Positions 1 through 9,181 of a stretch of DNA of 64,000 nucleotides are shown one piece after another. The position numbers were made by a program, and so were the translations under genes. The notes beneath the pieces were generated by a model that was not told the origin of the DNA, made no database searches, and saw nothing but the letters and a program-made list of their open reading frames with translations. The DNA is from Brumimicrobium sp964585545 (GTDB lineage: Bacteria; Bacteroidota; Bacteroidia; Flavobacteriales_D; Crocinitomicaceae), in NCBI GenBank assembly GCA_964585545.1, contig CAZPDT010000002.1, positions 176,317 to 240,316 on the forward strand. The letters run 5' to 3'. The number at the start of each line of letters is the position of its first letter. Position 1 is the stretch's first letter.

Positions 1-716
1 ATTTTCAGGTTGTCTAAATTTTTAAAGATAAAATCTGAAGCCTTATACAATGCATCATGCTTTTTAGATCCTGAGATAATTACTTTGGCAACTATAGGCT
101 GTTTTGTTTCTATATCTCTAATCATAATATGGTATGGATCATCGGTAGAGATGGGCCGAAAATCATACAACTGTGGTTTTACCTGCTGGTCTTCTTGAGT
201 TGTTTCTTCAGCGATAAATAGATTCTGAATTTCTATCCCTTTTTTAGTATTGGACGTTGTGTTTAAACATACATATAGAGTTTGATTTATCTGATAATCA
301 ATAGAATCAATTTTAAATATTGTTGCGTCTTTTTCTAAAACATCGTGTCTAACCAAATGGGGTTCTCCATTTATTAAAGCGGCACACCCTTCATCTGGAT
401 TAAGGATGAACACACTATATTCTATTGGGAAATTGGATTTTTTCATGGCCAATCTTAAGATGCCTGAATTGCTGGTTGTGAATTTAAGCCATAGACTGTT
501 GGTTTCTATTTCATTCAAATGGTTAGAAAAACTTTTTAAATCGTTGACCTCTCCAGGGTTTTTTGTAAACCTTGGTCGAATGTTCTTGTTGGGCTGTAAT
601 TCAATTGCTCCTGTACAGTCACTTATGTTTAAGCTTGTCATTCCCTCTTGAGCAGAAACAGCATTATTTAAAGCGACGAAAATCAGCAGCAAGAGATATA
701 TATACGGTTTCTTCAA
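1..716 (-). CDS. Secreted protein of unknown function, N-terminal part (3' end beyond window)
   Basis: An open frame on the minus strand enters from the left edge and continues without a stop to a TTG codon at 716. The in-frame TAA two codons upstream leaves TTG as the only plausible start. It is followed by Lys-Lys and a hydrophobic stretch ending in AVSAQ, a classic signal peptide with cleavage after SA or SAQ. The mature part holds LNISDCTGAIEL and SLWLKFTTSNSGIL, a pattern seen in secreted Bacteroidota proteins whose N-terminus forms a beta-sandwich. No catalytic motif is visible in the 238 codons present. In many relatives such a region precedes an OmpA-like or adhesin C-terminus, but that part is outside the window, so the function is open. 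Confidence 0.75.
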   Translation of the reverse strand, partial: MKKPYIYLLLLIFVALNNAVSAQEGMTSLNISDCTGAIELQPNKNIRPRFTKNPGEVNDLKSFSNHLNEIETNSLWLKFTTSNSGILRLAMKKSNFPIEYSVFILNPDEGCAALINGEPHLVRHDVLEKDATIFKIDSIDYQINQTLYVCLNTTSNTKKGIEIQNLFIAEETTQEDQQVKPQLYDFRPISTDDPYHIMIRDIETKQPIVAKVIISGSKKHDALYKASDFIFKNLDNLK

Positions 717-783
717 TTCTTAAGTTTGAGTTATTTCAATTTCTAATATTGGTGTAAAATACTAAAATAATATCTTTTTGCAT

Positions 784-926
784 AACCTGAACGATTCATG
801 AATTTAAACTCAACTATTCACCAACTTCACACTGATGCATAAGTTTAGCTTATAGTCAATGTGTTACAAAAGTTATTGGGTGTGTTTTACGTTCTCATTT
901 TTGGTACGCAGTTAATAATTCGGGCT
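784..926. repeat. Dispersed TIR element, copy 1 (purH leader)
   Basis: The left end AACCTGAACGATTCATGAA (784-802) and right end ACGCAGTTAATAATTCGGGC (906-925) are both recognisable as ends of the AACCCGAACTATTCATA family found throughout the window. The right end matches the copy at 33442-33461 in 18 of 20 positions. The roughly 140 bp between the ends lie in the purH leader. They also create the spurious N-terminal extension of the purH frame, which runs through the element. No coding potential of its own is visible. Confidence 0.6.
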
Positions 927-1016
927 TTTAAAAAAGAGGAAAGGATAAAATTGAGGAAAAACCAAATAAATTGCTGTAATCTACTTATTTTTGTGGGCTT
1001 AATGTTAGAATCGACT

Positions 1017-2546
1017 ATGAGTAAAATAAAAATCAAAAGTGCAATTATCTCTGTATTCAATAAAGAAGGTTTATCGCCTATTGTCAAAGAGTTAAACAAT
1101 CAAGGTGTAGAAATTTATAGTACAGGAGGAACCCAATCCTTTATTGAAGATTTAGGTATAAAAGTGGAGAGTGTTGAAAGCCTGACTTCATATCCTTCAA
1201 TTTTAGGAGGAAGGGTAAAAACACTTCACCCCAAAGTTTTTGGAGGCATTTTAAATCGGAAGGACAATGAAAGCGATCAAGAACAACTTTATGAGTACGA
1301 GATTCCCTCATTTGATTTGGTAATTGTCGATTTGTACCCTTTTGAAGAAACCGTTGCTGCTGGAGGAACACATGAAGAAATCATTGAGAAAATTGACATA
1401 GGAGGAATCTCATTAATTCGGGCGGCTGCCAAGAATTATAACGATGTACTCGTTGTTTCTTCACGACATCAGTACGATGCATTTTCAGCTATTTTAGAAG
1501 ATCAAAAAGGAGAAGTGACAATAGCACAAAGGAAAAAATTTGCAACTGCTGCTTTTAATGTGAGTTCTCATTATGATGTCCACATTCACGACTATATGAG
1601 CAATGAGGAAGATCAACCTGTTTTCAAGGAGAGCATAATTGAATCCCAGTTGTTAAGGTATGGGGAAAATCCACACCAAAAAGGCGTTTTTTATGGAGAT
1701 TTAGAGAAAATCTTTACCCAACTCCATGGGAAGGAGCTTTCATATAACAATTTACTTGATATTGATGCTGCTGTTTGTTTAATGGAGGACTTTCAAGAAG
1801 GTCGTCCCACTTTTGCCATCTTAAAGCACAATAATGCATGTGGACTTGCAACAAGAGAAAATATAAAACAAGCATTTACAGATGCACTGGCAGGTGATCC
1901 TGTTTCTGCTTTTGGAGGAATACTCATTTCAAATACAAAAATTGATGTTGATACAGCACAATTAATCGATGAAATCTTCTGCGAAGTGGTGATTGCCTCC
2001 GATTTTGATGCAAAAGCACTTGAAATATTAAAATCTAAGAAAAACAGAAGAATTTTAATCCAAAAGCCGATTGAGTTACCAAAGAAAATGTACCGCACCA
2101 TTCTCAATGGAGTTTTGGCACAAGATCGAGATACGATTGTAGAAAATACAAATGACCTTGAGTCGGTTACCAATGCAGTACCCAACGAAGTCCAAAAAGC
2201 AGATCTCATTTTTGCTAATAAGATTGTAAAACACACCAAATCCAATTCAATTGTTTTGGCAAAAAACGGTCAACTATTGGCAAGTGGAACAGGACAAACG
2301 TCAAGGGTGGATGCCTTAAGACAAGCCATACATAAAGCGAAATCATTTGATTTTGATTTGGAAGGAGCGGTAATGGCCTCTGATGCATTTTTTCCTTTTC
2401 CAGATTGTGTGGAAATTGCACATAAAGAAGGCATAAAAACAGTTATTCAACCCGGAGGATCAATAAAAGATAAATTATCTATTGAGTTTTGCAATCAACA
2501 TGATATAGCAATGGTTTTTACTGGAAATAGACATTTTAAACATTAA
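1017..2546 (+). CDS. purH: Bifunctional AICAR transformylase / IMP cyclohydrolase PurH
   Basis: PurH catalyses the last two steps of IMP synthesis: formyl transfer from 10-formyl-THF to AICAR, then cyclisation to IMP, in the cytoplasm. The N-terminal MGS-like cyclohydrolase domain carries STGGTQ and GGRVKTLHPKVFGG. The C-terminal transformylase domain carries LLRYGENPHQ and the Lys-His pair in LKHNNACGLA, and ends in GNRHFKH, the usual PurH tail. The open frame extends upstream to 861, but those 52 residues are encoded partly by a repeat element and do not resemble PurH. The ATG at 1017 gives MSKIKIKSAIISVFNK and 509 residues, the normal family length. mreB follows after about 105 bp; purH next to the mre operon is a recurring Bacteroidota arrangement. 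Confidence 0.97.
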   Translation: MSKIKIKSAIISVFNKEGLSPIVKELNNQGVEIYSTGGTQSFIEDLGIKVESVESLTSYPSILGGRVKTLHPKVFGGILNRKDNESDQEQLYEYEIPSFDLVIVDLYPFEETVAAGGTHEEIIEKIDIGGISLIRAAAKNYNDVLVVSSRHQYDAFSAILEDQKGEVTIAQRKKFATAAFNVSSHYDVHIHDYMSNEEDQPVFKESIIESQLLRYGENPHQKGVFYGDLEKIFTQLHGKELSYNNLLDIDAAVCLMEDFQEGRPTFAILKHNNACGLATRENIKQAFTDALAGDPVSAFGGILISNTKIDVDTAQLIDEIFCEVVIASDFDAKALEILKSKKNRRILIQKPIELPKKMYRTILNGVLAQDRDTIVENTNDLESVTNAVPNEVQKADLIFANKIVKHTKSNSIVLAKNGQLLASGTGQTSRVDALRQAIHKAKSFDFDLEGAVMASDAFFPFPDCVEIAHKEGIKTVIQPGGSIKDKLSIEFCNQHDIAMVFTGNRHFKH

Positions 2547-2591
2547 GCATAAATTAAAATTAAAATTTCTACCATTGTTTATTTATTTCAC

Positions 2592-2599
2592 TAAATTTG
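2592..2599 (+). promoter_or_regulatory. Candidate -7 box of the mreB promoter
   Basis: TAAATTTG fits the Bacteroidota -7 consensus TAnnTTTG and lies 52 bp upstream of the mreB ATG. The nearest TTG (2575-2577) is only 14 nt upstream, closer than usual for the -33 element, so only the -7 box is proposed. Confidence 0.35.
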
Positions 2600-2651
2600 G
2601 GGATAAATTTAATACAACCTTTAGGTTGATTATACTGCACTAAAAAGAAAT

Positions 2652-3677
2652 ATGGGATTATTCAGTTTTTTAACACAAGAAATTGCAATTGATTTAGGTA
2701 CAGCCAACACTTTAATCATCATGAATGACAAAGTTGTTGTGGATGAACCATCTATTGTTGCGCGCGATATTCAGACGGGAAAAATTGTGGCAATTGGTAA
2801 GAAAGCGCAACAGATGCATGGAAAAACGCACAAACTTATTGAAACTGTTCAGCCACTTCAAAATGGGGTGATTGCTGATTTCCAATGTGCAGAGCAGATG
2901 ATTCGCGGAATGATTAAGATGATTAAAAGGCGAAAAAGCTTGATCAATTCCTCTTTGCGGATGGTGATTTGTATTCCATCAGGAATTACAGAAGTTGAAA
3001 AGAGAGCTGTTCGGGATTCAGCAGAACATGCGGGAGCAAAAGAAGTTTATCTTATTCATGAACCGATGGCGGCAGCTATTGGTATTGGTATCGATGTAGA
3101 AGAACCGATGGGAAATATGATTATTGACATCGGGGGAGGAACTTCTGAAATTGCTGTTATTGCATTGGGAGGAATTGTTAGTGACAAGTCGATTCGAGTG
3201 GCAGGAAACGATTTCACAATCGATATTGAAGAATATATGCGTCGACAACATAATATTCTTGTTGGAGAAAGGACGGCAGAACAAATTAAAATAGAAGTAG
3301 GTTCCGCTTTGCCCGAATTGGATAATCCTCCACCTGATTTTGCTGTTCGGGGACGGGATTTAATGACGGGAATTCCAAAAGAAATTATTGTGAGTTATTC
3401 AGAAATTGCACACGCCTTAGACAAATCGATTTCTAAAATAGAAGAAGCTATTCTGAATGCACTAGAGATGACCCCCCCAGAACTTTCGGCGGATATTTAT
3501 AAAACAGGAATTTATTTGGCTGGCGGAGGCTCAATGTTGCGCGGTTTAGATAAAAGAATGTCAATAAAAACAAAACTCCCTGTTCATATTGCAGAGGATC
3601 CGCTAAGGGCTGTGGCGAGAGGAACAAGTATCGCTTTGAAAAATGTGAATCGCTTCCCATTTTTGATCAGGGATTAA
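2652..3677 (+). CDS. mreB: Rod shape-determining actin homologue MreB
   Basis: MreB is the bacterial actin that forms membrane-associated filaments guiding the elongation peptidoglycan synthase. The sequence shows the actin-fold phosphate-1 motif IDLGTANTLI near residue 14, the central HEPMAAAIG, the phosphate-2 motif IDIGGGTSEIAVIALGG and the adenosine motif YLAGGGSMLRGLD near the C-terminus. At 341 residues it has the standard length. The start MGLFSFLTQEIAIDLG fits the family, with a short amphipathic N-terminus. It is the first gene of a five-gene plus-strand elongasome operon: mreC starts 14 bp after its stop. Confidence 0.98.
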   Translation: MGLFSFLTQEIAIDLGTANTLIIMNDKVVVDEPSIVARDIQTGKIVAIGKKAQQMHGKTHKLIETVQPLQNGVIADFQCAEQMIRGMIKMIKRRKSLINSSLRMVICIPSGITEVEKRAVRDSAEHAGAKEVYLIHEPMAAAIGIGIDVEEPMGNMIIDIGGGTSEIAVIALGGIVSDKSIRVAGNDFTIDIEEYMRRQHNILVGERTAEQIKIEVGSALPELDNPPPDFAVRGRDLMTGIPKEIIVSYSEIAHALDKSISKIEEAILNALEMTPPELSADIYKTGIYLAGGGSMLRGLDKRMSIKTKLPVHIAEDPLRAVARGTSIALKNVNRFPFLIRD

Positions 3678-3691
3678 AACACAACTAGTTC

Positions 3692-4525
3692 ATGCTAAGG
3701 CTTATAGCATTTTTTAGAAGATTTAGGGTATTTCTGGTCTTCCTTATTCTACAAGTGATTGTATTGAGTTCCTATTTTTCAGTTATGAGCTTTCCAAGAA
3801 CACGGTTCTTTAACTCTTCTGCTGCAGTAGTGAGTAAACTGCTGACTTGGGAGCGGGATCTTACCAAATATTTTTTCCTTGAAGAAGCCAACAAAGAACT
3901 GCAAAAGGAAAACATTAAATTACAAAATAAAATTCCAATTAATTTTATCTCTGTTGACCCTAAAACAGCAATAATTAATGATACCATTCGAGCGTTGAGT
4001 TATGAACGTATTCCAGCAACAGTTATCAACTCATCTTACCGCTACACAAATAACTACTTTACGATTAATGCTGGTTCCCTAAAAGGAATAAAGCGAAAAA
4101 TGGGTGTTGTCTCTGCTAACGGAATTGTTGGATTTGTTTATGATGTATCAAAGCATTACGCATTGGTCAAGTCGGTTCTCACACAAGACATTAATTTGAG
4201 TGCTTATGTGGTGGGTTCAGACGCTTTTGGATTGGTCAAATATACAGAGGACGACCCAAGAAGAGTAAAGTTGACAGGGATTTCAAACGATATTGTAATA
4301 AAGAAGGGAAGCCGTGTATTGTCTCGTGGAAGTGCAGGTTATTTTCCTCAAGGTCTTCCTCTTGGAATTGTTGAAAACGTAAAACCAATAGAAGGAAAAC
4401 CGATGTGGGACATTGCTGTACGTTTGAGTCAGGACATGAGAAGATTGCGGTATGTTTATGTTTTAAAAAACATCAACCAACTTGAATTGAATCAATTAGA
4501 AAAAGATATTGAGCAACTCCAATGA
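3692..4525 (+). CDS. mreC: Rod shape-determining protein MreC
   Basis: MreC is a periplasmic scaffold anchored in the inner membrane that activates PBP2/RodA. The sequence has one transmembrane helix near residues 12-32 (FLVFLILQVIVLSSYFSVMS), a coiled-coil-rich stretch (FFLEEANKELQKENIKLQNK), then the beta-rich MreC core with TINAGSLKGIKRKMGVVSANG and GLPLGIV. The length of 277 aa is typical for Bacteroidota. Its TGA overlaps the mreD ATG (ATGA), indicating translational coupling. Confidence 0.95.
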   Translation: MLRLIAFFRRFRVFLVFLILQVIVLSSYFSVMSFPRTRFFNSSAAVVSKLLTWERDLTKYFFLEEANKELQKENIKLQNKIPINFISVDPKTAIINDTIRALSYERIPATVINSSYRYTNNYFTINAGSLKGIKRKMGVVSANGIVGFVYDVSKHYALVKSVLTQDINLSAYVVGSDAFGLVKYTEDDPRRVKLTGISNDIVIKKGSRVLSRGSAGYFPQGLPLGIVENVKPIEGKPMWDIAVRLSQDMRRLRYVYVLKNINQLELNQLEKDIEQLQ

Positions 4526-5037
4526 ATCAACTGATTAGAAATACCGTCCGACTTTTTATTTTTGTTCTTGCCCAAGGATTGATTTTTAGTCAATTGAATT
4601 TTGGATATGGAATTCATCCTATGATTTACCCTTTATTTATCCTTCTTTTACCCTTTGACACGAAGCCAATTGTATTGATGTTGTTTGCTTTTGTGGTTGG
4701 AATTGGAGTCGATTTCTTTACCAATACATTTGGGCTTCACGCTAGCGCAGCTGTGCTGATTGCCTATCTGCGCCCAACAATATTGCGACAATTTGCCCCC
4801 AGAGATGATTATGACGTTCTTAAAGAACCTACAGCGAATGAATGGGGATATGCTTGGTTTGTCAAGGTAGCCGGTATAGCTGTTTTAATTCACCATTTAT
4901 GGTTCTTCTCACTTGAATACTTTAAGATATCCGCTTGGAAGGAAATTTTAATAAATACTATTCTTAGTTCTATTGTAACTTTGATTATCTTTATACTCAT
5001 ACAGATGCTTTTCTTTAAAAAGTCTAAGAGTATATGA
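4522..5037 (+). CDS. mreD: Rod shape-determining protein MreD
   Basis: This is a small integral membrane protein of 171 residues with about five hydrophobic segments. It contains the MreD-like region VGIGVDFFTNTFGLHASAAVLIAYLRP. MreD works with MreC and PBP2 in lateral-wall synthesis. Sequence conservation in the family is low, so position is important evidence: it lies between mreC and mrdA, with 4-nt ATGA overlaps on both sides. Confidence 0.92.
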   Translation: MNQLIRNTVRLFIFVLAQGLIFSQLNFGYGIHPMIYPLFILLLPFDTKPIVLMLFAFVVGIGVDFFTNTFGLHASAAVLIAYLRPTILRQFAPRDDYDVLKEPTANEWGYAWFVKVAGIAVLIHHLWFFSLEYFKISAWKEILINTILSSIVTLIIFILIQMLFFKKSKSI

Positions 5038-6908
5038 ATTTAGAAAATAGGAAAATTGTTTTTATTCTTCTCTTTATATTTGCAGGAGTAATATTTATTA
5101 CCCGCTTATTTTATATGCAGGTAATTGACGACCAGTGGATTGAAAGGGCGGGAGAGGTAGCGAAACGAAAATTTACTATTAAACCACCACGGGGTATATT
5201 TCTTGATAGACAGGGCAAAAAAATAGTAGAAAATAAAACGTACTATAATTTAATGTTTGTGGAAGATGACATTAAGGACTTTGATACAATTGCTTTTTCT
5301 AATTTAATTGGAATGTCGGTAGACTCCATACGACAGCGATTTGAGGAGATTAGAAAACATTTAGACCGAAGAACAATAAGCAGAACAACTGGAAATGATA
5401 CAGTTGTGAATGATTACAGAAGTTACTTGCCTTATCCATTTTTAAAAGAATTAACAGCAGATGAGATGTCAAAAATTGCTATTAATTTGCCCAGTTTCGA
5501 AGGTTTTTATGAGCGCCCAATGAGTATGCGTTACTATCCTTATCCTTATGGGGCCAATATTTTTGGTTATTTAAATGAAGTGAATGGAGAGGAGTTAAGA
5601 GCAGATCGTAATTTTTATAGGATGGGGGACCTTATTGGTCGTTCTGGGCTCGAGCGCTATTATGAAAGAATACTTCGGGGAAAAAAAGGAGTTAAGGTTA
5701 CCTTAATGTCTGCCAAAGGAGAAATAATTGAGGATTTTGCCAATGGGAAACTCGATACAAGAGCACAACAAGGCCCTCCTTTAAACCTTGGGATTGATAT
5801 TGATTTGCAGGCTTATGGAGAAGAGTTGATGAAGCATAAGTTAGGCTCTATTGTTGCCATTGAACCTTCTTCTGGAGAAATTCTTGCTATGATCAGTGCG
5901 CCCTCTTATGATCCAAACTTATTGGTTGGAACAAAGAATATACGAAAAAACTATATGCAGTTGTTCGAGGATTCTTTAAAACCTTTTTTTCCGCGTCCTT
6001 TGGCTGCAGCATATCCTCCTGGTTCGACTTTTAAAGTGGTTCAGGCACTTGTCGGTTTGCAAGAAGGTGTAATTACTGAAAACGCCTCTTTCCCTTGTAA
6101 TAAAGCTTTAGTAGGTTGTCATAATCATCCCCCAGCTTCAAATATTTCTAAAGCAATTCAATACTCATGTAACCCTTATTTTTATCAAGAAGTAAGAAGA
6201 ATAATTCGGCAAAATGTCAAAAAGAATATTTATAAAGATGCTGCAGTAGGTCTAAAGTTATGGGATAAATACATGTATAGCTTTGGGTTGGGAGTAGTGC
6301 CTAAAACTGATATTTATGGCATGACAAGCGGGCTCATTCCTGATAATAGTTTTTACAACCGTTGGTATGGTAAAAACCGTTGGGCTTTTTCAACCATACA
6401 GTCTATTAGTATTGGTCAGGGTGAAGTTGAAGTTACACCTTTACAACTGGCTAATGTAGCAGCCATTGTAGCAAATGACGGATATTATTATGAGCCACAT
6501 TTTGTGAAAAGTATAGGAGAAAATGGACCGTTGGATCGGTTTAAGGTAAAGCAATTTTCAATGGTTGATAAAAAATATTTTCCCGCTGTAAAAGAAGGAA
6601 TGCGGAGGGTTGTAAACGAACCTGGAGGAACAGCACGAAGGGCACGCCTAAAAGATATTGTTGTTGCGGGCAAAACAGGAACTGTTCAGAACCCTCATGG
6701 TGAAGATCATTCCGTTTTTATTGCTTTTGCCCCACTAGATAACCCGAAAATTGCGATTGCAGTATTGGTTGAAAATGCTGGATATGGAGGCGTTTGGGCA
6801 GCACCCATCGCTAGTTTAATGATTGAAAAATACCTCAATAGAGAGGTGTTGGAAAAGAGGAGAGAAAAACGGATTTTGGATAAAAGTTTTATACATACTG
6901 ATGAATAG
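5034..6908 (+). CDS. mrdA: Penicillin-binding protein 2 (elongasome transpeptidase)
   Basis: This class B PBP crosslinks peptidoglycan during side-wall growth. It has an N-terminal membrane anchor (residues about 9-27), a PBP dimerisation (pedestal) domain beginning RGIFLDRQGK, and a transpeptidase domain. The active-site tetrad Ser-Thr-Phe-Lys lies in YPPGSTFKVVQAL, the second motif is Ser-Cys-Asn in QYSCNPYF, and the third is KTGT in VAGKTGTVQNPHGE. The length is 624 aa. It starts inside the mreD stop codon, and its last eight bases overlap rodA, the glycosyltransferase partner. Confidence 0.96.
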   Translation: MNLENRKIVFILLFIFAGVIFITRLFYMQVIDDQWIERAGEVAKRKFTIKPPRGIFLDRQGKKIVENKTYYNLMFVEDDIKDFDTIAFSNLIGMSVDSIRQRFEEIRKHLDRRTISRTTGNDTVVNDYRSYLPYPFLKELTADEMSKIAINLPSFEGFYERPMSMRYYPYPYGANIFGYLNEVNGEELRADRNFYRMGDLIGRSGLERYYERILRGKKGVKVTLMSAKGEIIEDFANGKLDTRAQQGPPLNLGIDIDLQAYGEELMKHKLGSIVAIEPSSGEILAMISAPSYDPNLLVGTKNIRKNYMQLFEDSLKPFFPRPLAAAYPPGSTFKVVQALVGLQEGVITENASFPCNKALVGCHNHPPASNISKAIQYSCNPYFYQEVRRIIRQNVKKNIYKDAAVGLKLWDKYMYSFGLGVVPKTDIYGMTSGLIPDNSFYNRWYGKNRWAFSTIQSISIGQGEVEVTPLQLANVAAIVANDGYYYEPHFVKSIGENGPLDRFKVKQFSMVDKKYFPAVKEGMRRVVNEPGGTARRARLKDIVVAGKTGTVQNPHGEDHSVFIAFAPLDNPKIAIAVLVENAGYGGVWAAPIASLMIEKYLNREVLEKRREKRILDKSFIHTDE

Positions 6909-8301
6909 GTATAGAAACAAATCATTTGGTTGGGATTGGATAACAATTTTGATTGTTACTCTTTTGTTGTTGATGGGGATTATAAATCTTTATTCAGCTT
7001 CTTATAATCCTGACCATCCATTTCTTTTTGATTTGAAAGCACTTTATGGGAAGCAAATTCTTTTTATAGGATTGGGCGTGTTTTTTGGAATCGTGATTTC
7101 TCTAATTGATGCAGACTATATTCGAAAATTGACCCCAACCATTTTTATAACTGTCTTCATTCTCCTTATTTTGGTGTTATTTACCACTCCAATTAATGGA
7201 GCAAGGTCGTGGTTGGGAATTGGAAGTTTTGGAATTCAGCCTTCCGAATTTGCCAAATTATCTACCGCATTAATGTTGGCCTATGTTATCTCTAGAGGTG
7301 GCAGGAGAAGCATTACAAGGCAATCATTATTTCTCTCCTTATTTGTGGTGCTTTTAACCATGTTTTTAATTTTAATTCAAAATGATACAGGTACTTTCTT
7401 AGTCTTTACCGCTTTCTTTTTTGTTATGTATCGAGAAGGAATTACGCTTGACCCCATTATTTTATTTTTTCTTAATCGTATATTCGGCTTCCGGTTTAAG
7501 CGCACTTGGATAGGCATTCACTTCATACCTGTTTTATTTGCAATTATTTTCTTCAGTATTGTTATTCTTTATTTTACCGATACTACCTACGACTTTTATT
7601 TTTTGCCTGGTTATGATGTTCCAGGATGGTTGGTAATATTGATAATGATTACTTTAATTACTTTGGTAGTACTTTTTGTCATTAGAAAATTTTCTTCACA
7701 ACGTTCCAAAAAGAAGATGACCTCCGTACTGTTTATTTTATACTTTATTTCGATTGGATTTATAGGCGTGGTTTCCTATACCTATCTCAATATACTTCAA
7801 AGTCATCAAAAGGACCGGATAGATTTGTGGTTGGGTAAGATTGAAGATAAAGATGGGAAGGACTACAATAGGAACCGTGCATTGGCAGCGGTTGGTTCCG
7901 GTGGATTTTCTGGGGTTGGTTACCAAGAGGCTATCTTATCAAGTCCAGAGAGCAATCATGTGCCTGAAAGTCAAACCGATTTTATTTTTTCTGTTTATTC
8001 AGAGGAGTGGGGCTTTATTGGGGCAGCTACTTTGGTTGGACTATTTACTATTTTATTGGTTCGGATTATTGTTATTGCTGAAAGGCAAAAGAGTCGGTTT
8101 GCTCGAGTATATGCCAACTCGGTAGCTATGATTTTGTTCTATCACTTTGGTGTTAATGTGGGAATGAATATTGGTATAATCCCTGTTATTGGGATTCCTC
8201 TGCCCTTTTTTAGCTATGGAGGCTCAGCAATGATGACGTTTATCATTATGATTCTTATTCTACTCAAACTGGACAGTCAAAGGAATGATATATTGGTTTA
8301 A
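6901..8301 (+). CDS. rodA: Peptidoglycan glycosyltransferase RodA
   Basis: RodA is a SEDS-family enzyme that polymerises lipid II together with PBP2. The protein is strongly hydrophobic, with about ten membrane segments. It carries SEDS hallmarks such as GARSWLGIGSFGIQPSEFAKL, QNDTGTFLVF and the C-terminal GIPLPFFSYGGSAMMT. The open frame begins at 6823, but ATG 6901 (MNRYRNKSFGWDW) removes a charged extension that only duplicates mrdA coding sequence. This gives 466 aa and an 8-bp overlap with mrdA. A non-conserved insertion of about 100 residues, including two extra hydrophobic stretches, lies mid-protein, as often in Bacteroidota RodA. Confidence 0.95.
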   Translation: MNRYRNKSFGWDWITILIVTLLLLMGIINLYSASYNPDHPFLFDLKALYGKQILFIGLGVFFGIVISLIDADYIRKLTPTIFITVFILLILVLFTTPINGARSWLGIGSFGIQPSEFAKLSTALMLAYVISRGGRRSITRQSLFLSLFVVLLTMFLILIQNDTGTFLVFTAFFFVMYREGITLDPIILFFLNRIFGFRFKRTWIGIHFIPVLFAIIFFSIVILYFTDTTYDFYFLPGYDVPGWLVILIMITLITLVVLFVIRKFSSQRSKKKMTSVLFILYFISIGFIGVVSYTYLNILQSHQKDRIDLWLGKIEDKDGKDYNRNRALAAVGSGGFSGVGYQEAILSSPESNHVPESQTDFIFSVYSEEWGFIGAATLVGLFTILLVRIIVIAERQKSRFARVYANSVAMILFYHFGVNVGMNIGIIPVIGIPLPFFSYGGSAMMTFIIMILILLKLDSQRNDILV

Positions 8302-9158
8302 TGAAAGAAAAGTTTGAATCTATTTCACCATTTTTACAGACGGTATTTCTGTTTTTAATAGGTACAGTTACGTTTGTGGCTTTATCTATGCTTATTAGTG
8401 TATTGATGGGGGTGATTTATCCAAATATGCCAGCTGAAGACCTTAAAGTTCAAATGAATTTCTTTCCTGTTCAATATATGCTGATACAATTTCTTCCTAT
8501 TCAGCTGGGTTTTTTATTAACGCCAGGTATAATTTATCTTTGGTTAAGTAAAAAATCCAAACTGATTAAGAGTCAAGGCAAAGATTTCTTTGTTTGGGCA
8601 TTTTTATTGTTTATTTCCGTTTTTTTATTGCTGCCTCTTTTAGGACAAATCAATGCAGAGGCTACAAAACTCGTTGGTGCATATCAATCACTTGTCGACC
8701 ATAAATCGATGGCTGATGAACAATTGCATTTGGTGATTGGCGACGTAGGATCATCTTCATTTTATATTGCAATTTTAATTATTGGACTTATTACAGGAGG
8801 AGCAGAAGAATTACTTTTCAGAAGGTTTTTATTTCACCACATGATAAAGAATACGGGAAAATTATTGCTTAGTTTGGTTTCTAGTTCCATTTTGTTTGCT
8901 TTGCTTCATTTTAATTATTTACAAATCTTGCCTTTATTTGTTTTTGGCGTTGTTTTGGCGATGATGTATTACACTTCAGGCAGTATTTGGCCTGGAATTG
9001 TTGCTCATTCACTGAACAATATGGTTAATGTATATTGGCTTGCAAATGATAGTATACCGTATTGGATGGAGCATATTGATTTAAAAATAACAATCCCATC
9101 AACACTATTGTTAATGGGATTGGTTATCTATTATTTTAAAAGAACAAAATCTACTTAG
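8301..9158 (+). CDS. CPBP-family intramembrane metalloprotease (CAAX-like)
   Basis: This is an integral membrane protein of 285 residues with about eight hydrophobic segments. It has the three signature motifs of the CPBP/Abi family: Glu-Glu-x-x-x-Arg in GGAEELLFRRFLF, Phe-x-x-x-His in FALLHFNYLQ, and His-x-x-x-Asn in VAHSLNNMVNV. These are the metal-binding and catalytic positions of Rce1-type proteases. The ATG shares one base with the rodA stop (TAATG), so it is translated with the elongasome operon. The substrate is unknown. A role in envelope homeostasis is only inferred from position. It converges with the exbD gene at 9182 with a 23-bp gap and no clear terminator. Confidence 0.88.
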   Translation: MKEKFESISPFLQTVFLFLIGTVTFVALSMLISVLMGVIYPNMPAEDLKVQMNFFPVQYMLIQFLPIQLGFLLTPGIIYLWLSKKSKLIKSQGKDFFVWAFLLFISVFLLLPLLGQINAEATKLVGAYQSLVDHKSMADEQLHLVIGDVGSSSFYIAILIIGLITGGAEELLFRRFLFHHMIKNTGKLLLSLVSSSILFALLHFNYLQILPLFVFGVVLAMMYYTSGSIWPGIVAHSLNNMVNVYWLANDSIPYWMEHIDLKITIPSTLLLMGLVIYYFKRTKST

Positions 9159-9181
9159 ATTTGCCCTAAATCAACTTTTTT

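Noticed and set aside
861..1016. 52-residue N-terminal extension of PurH
   Set aside because: It is encoded by the repeat element and leader. It does not resemble PurH, while ATG 1017 gives the normal length and start.
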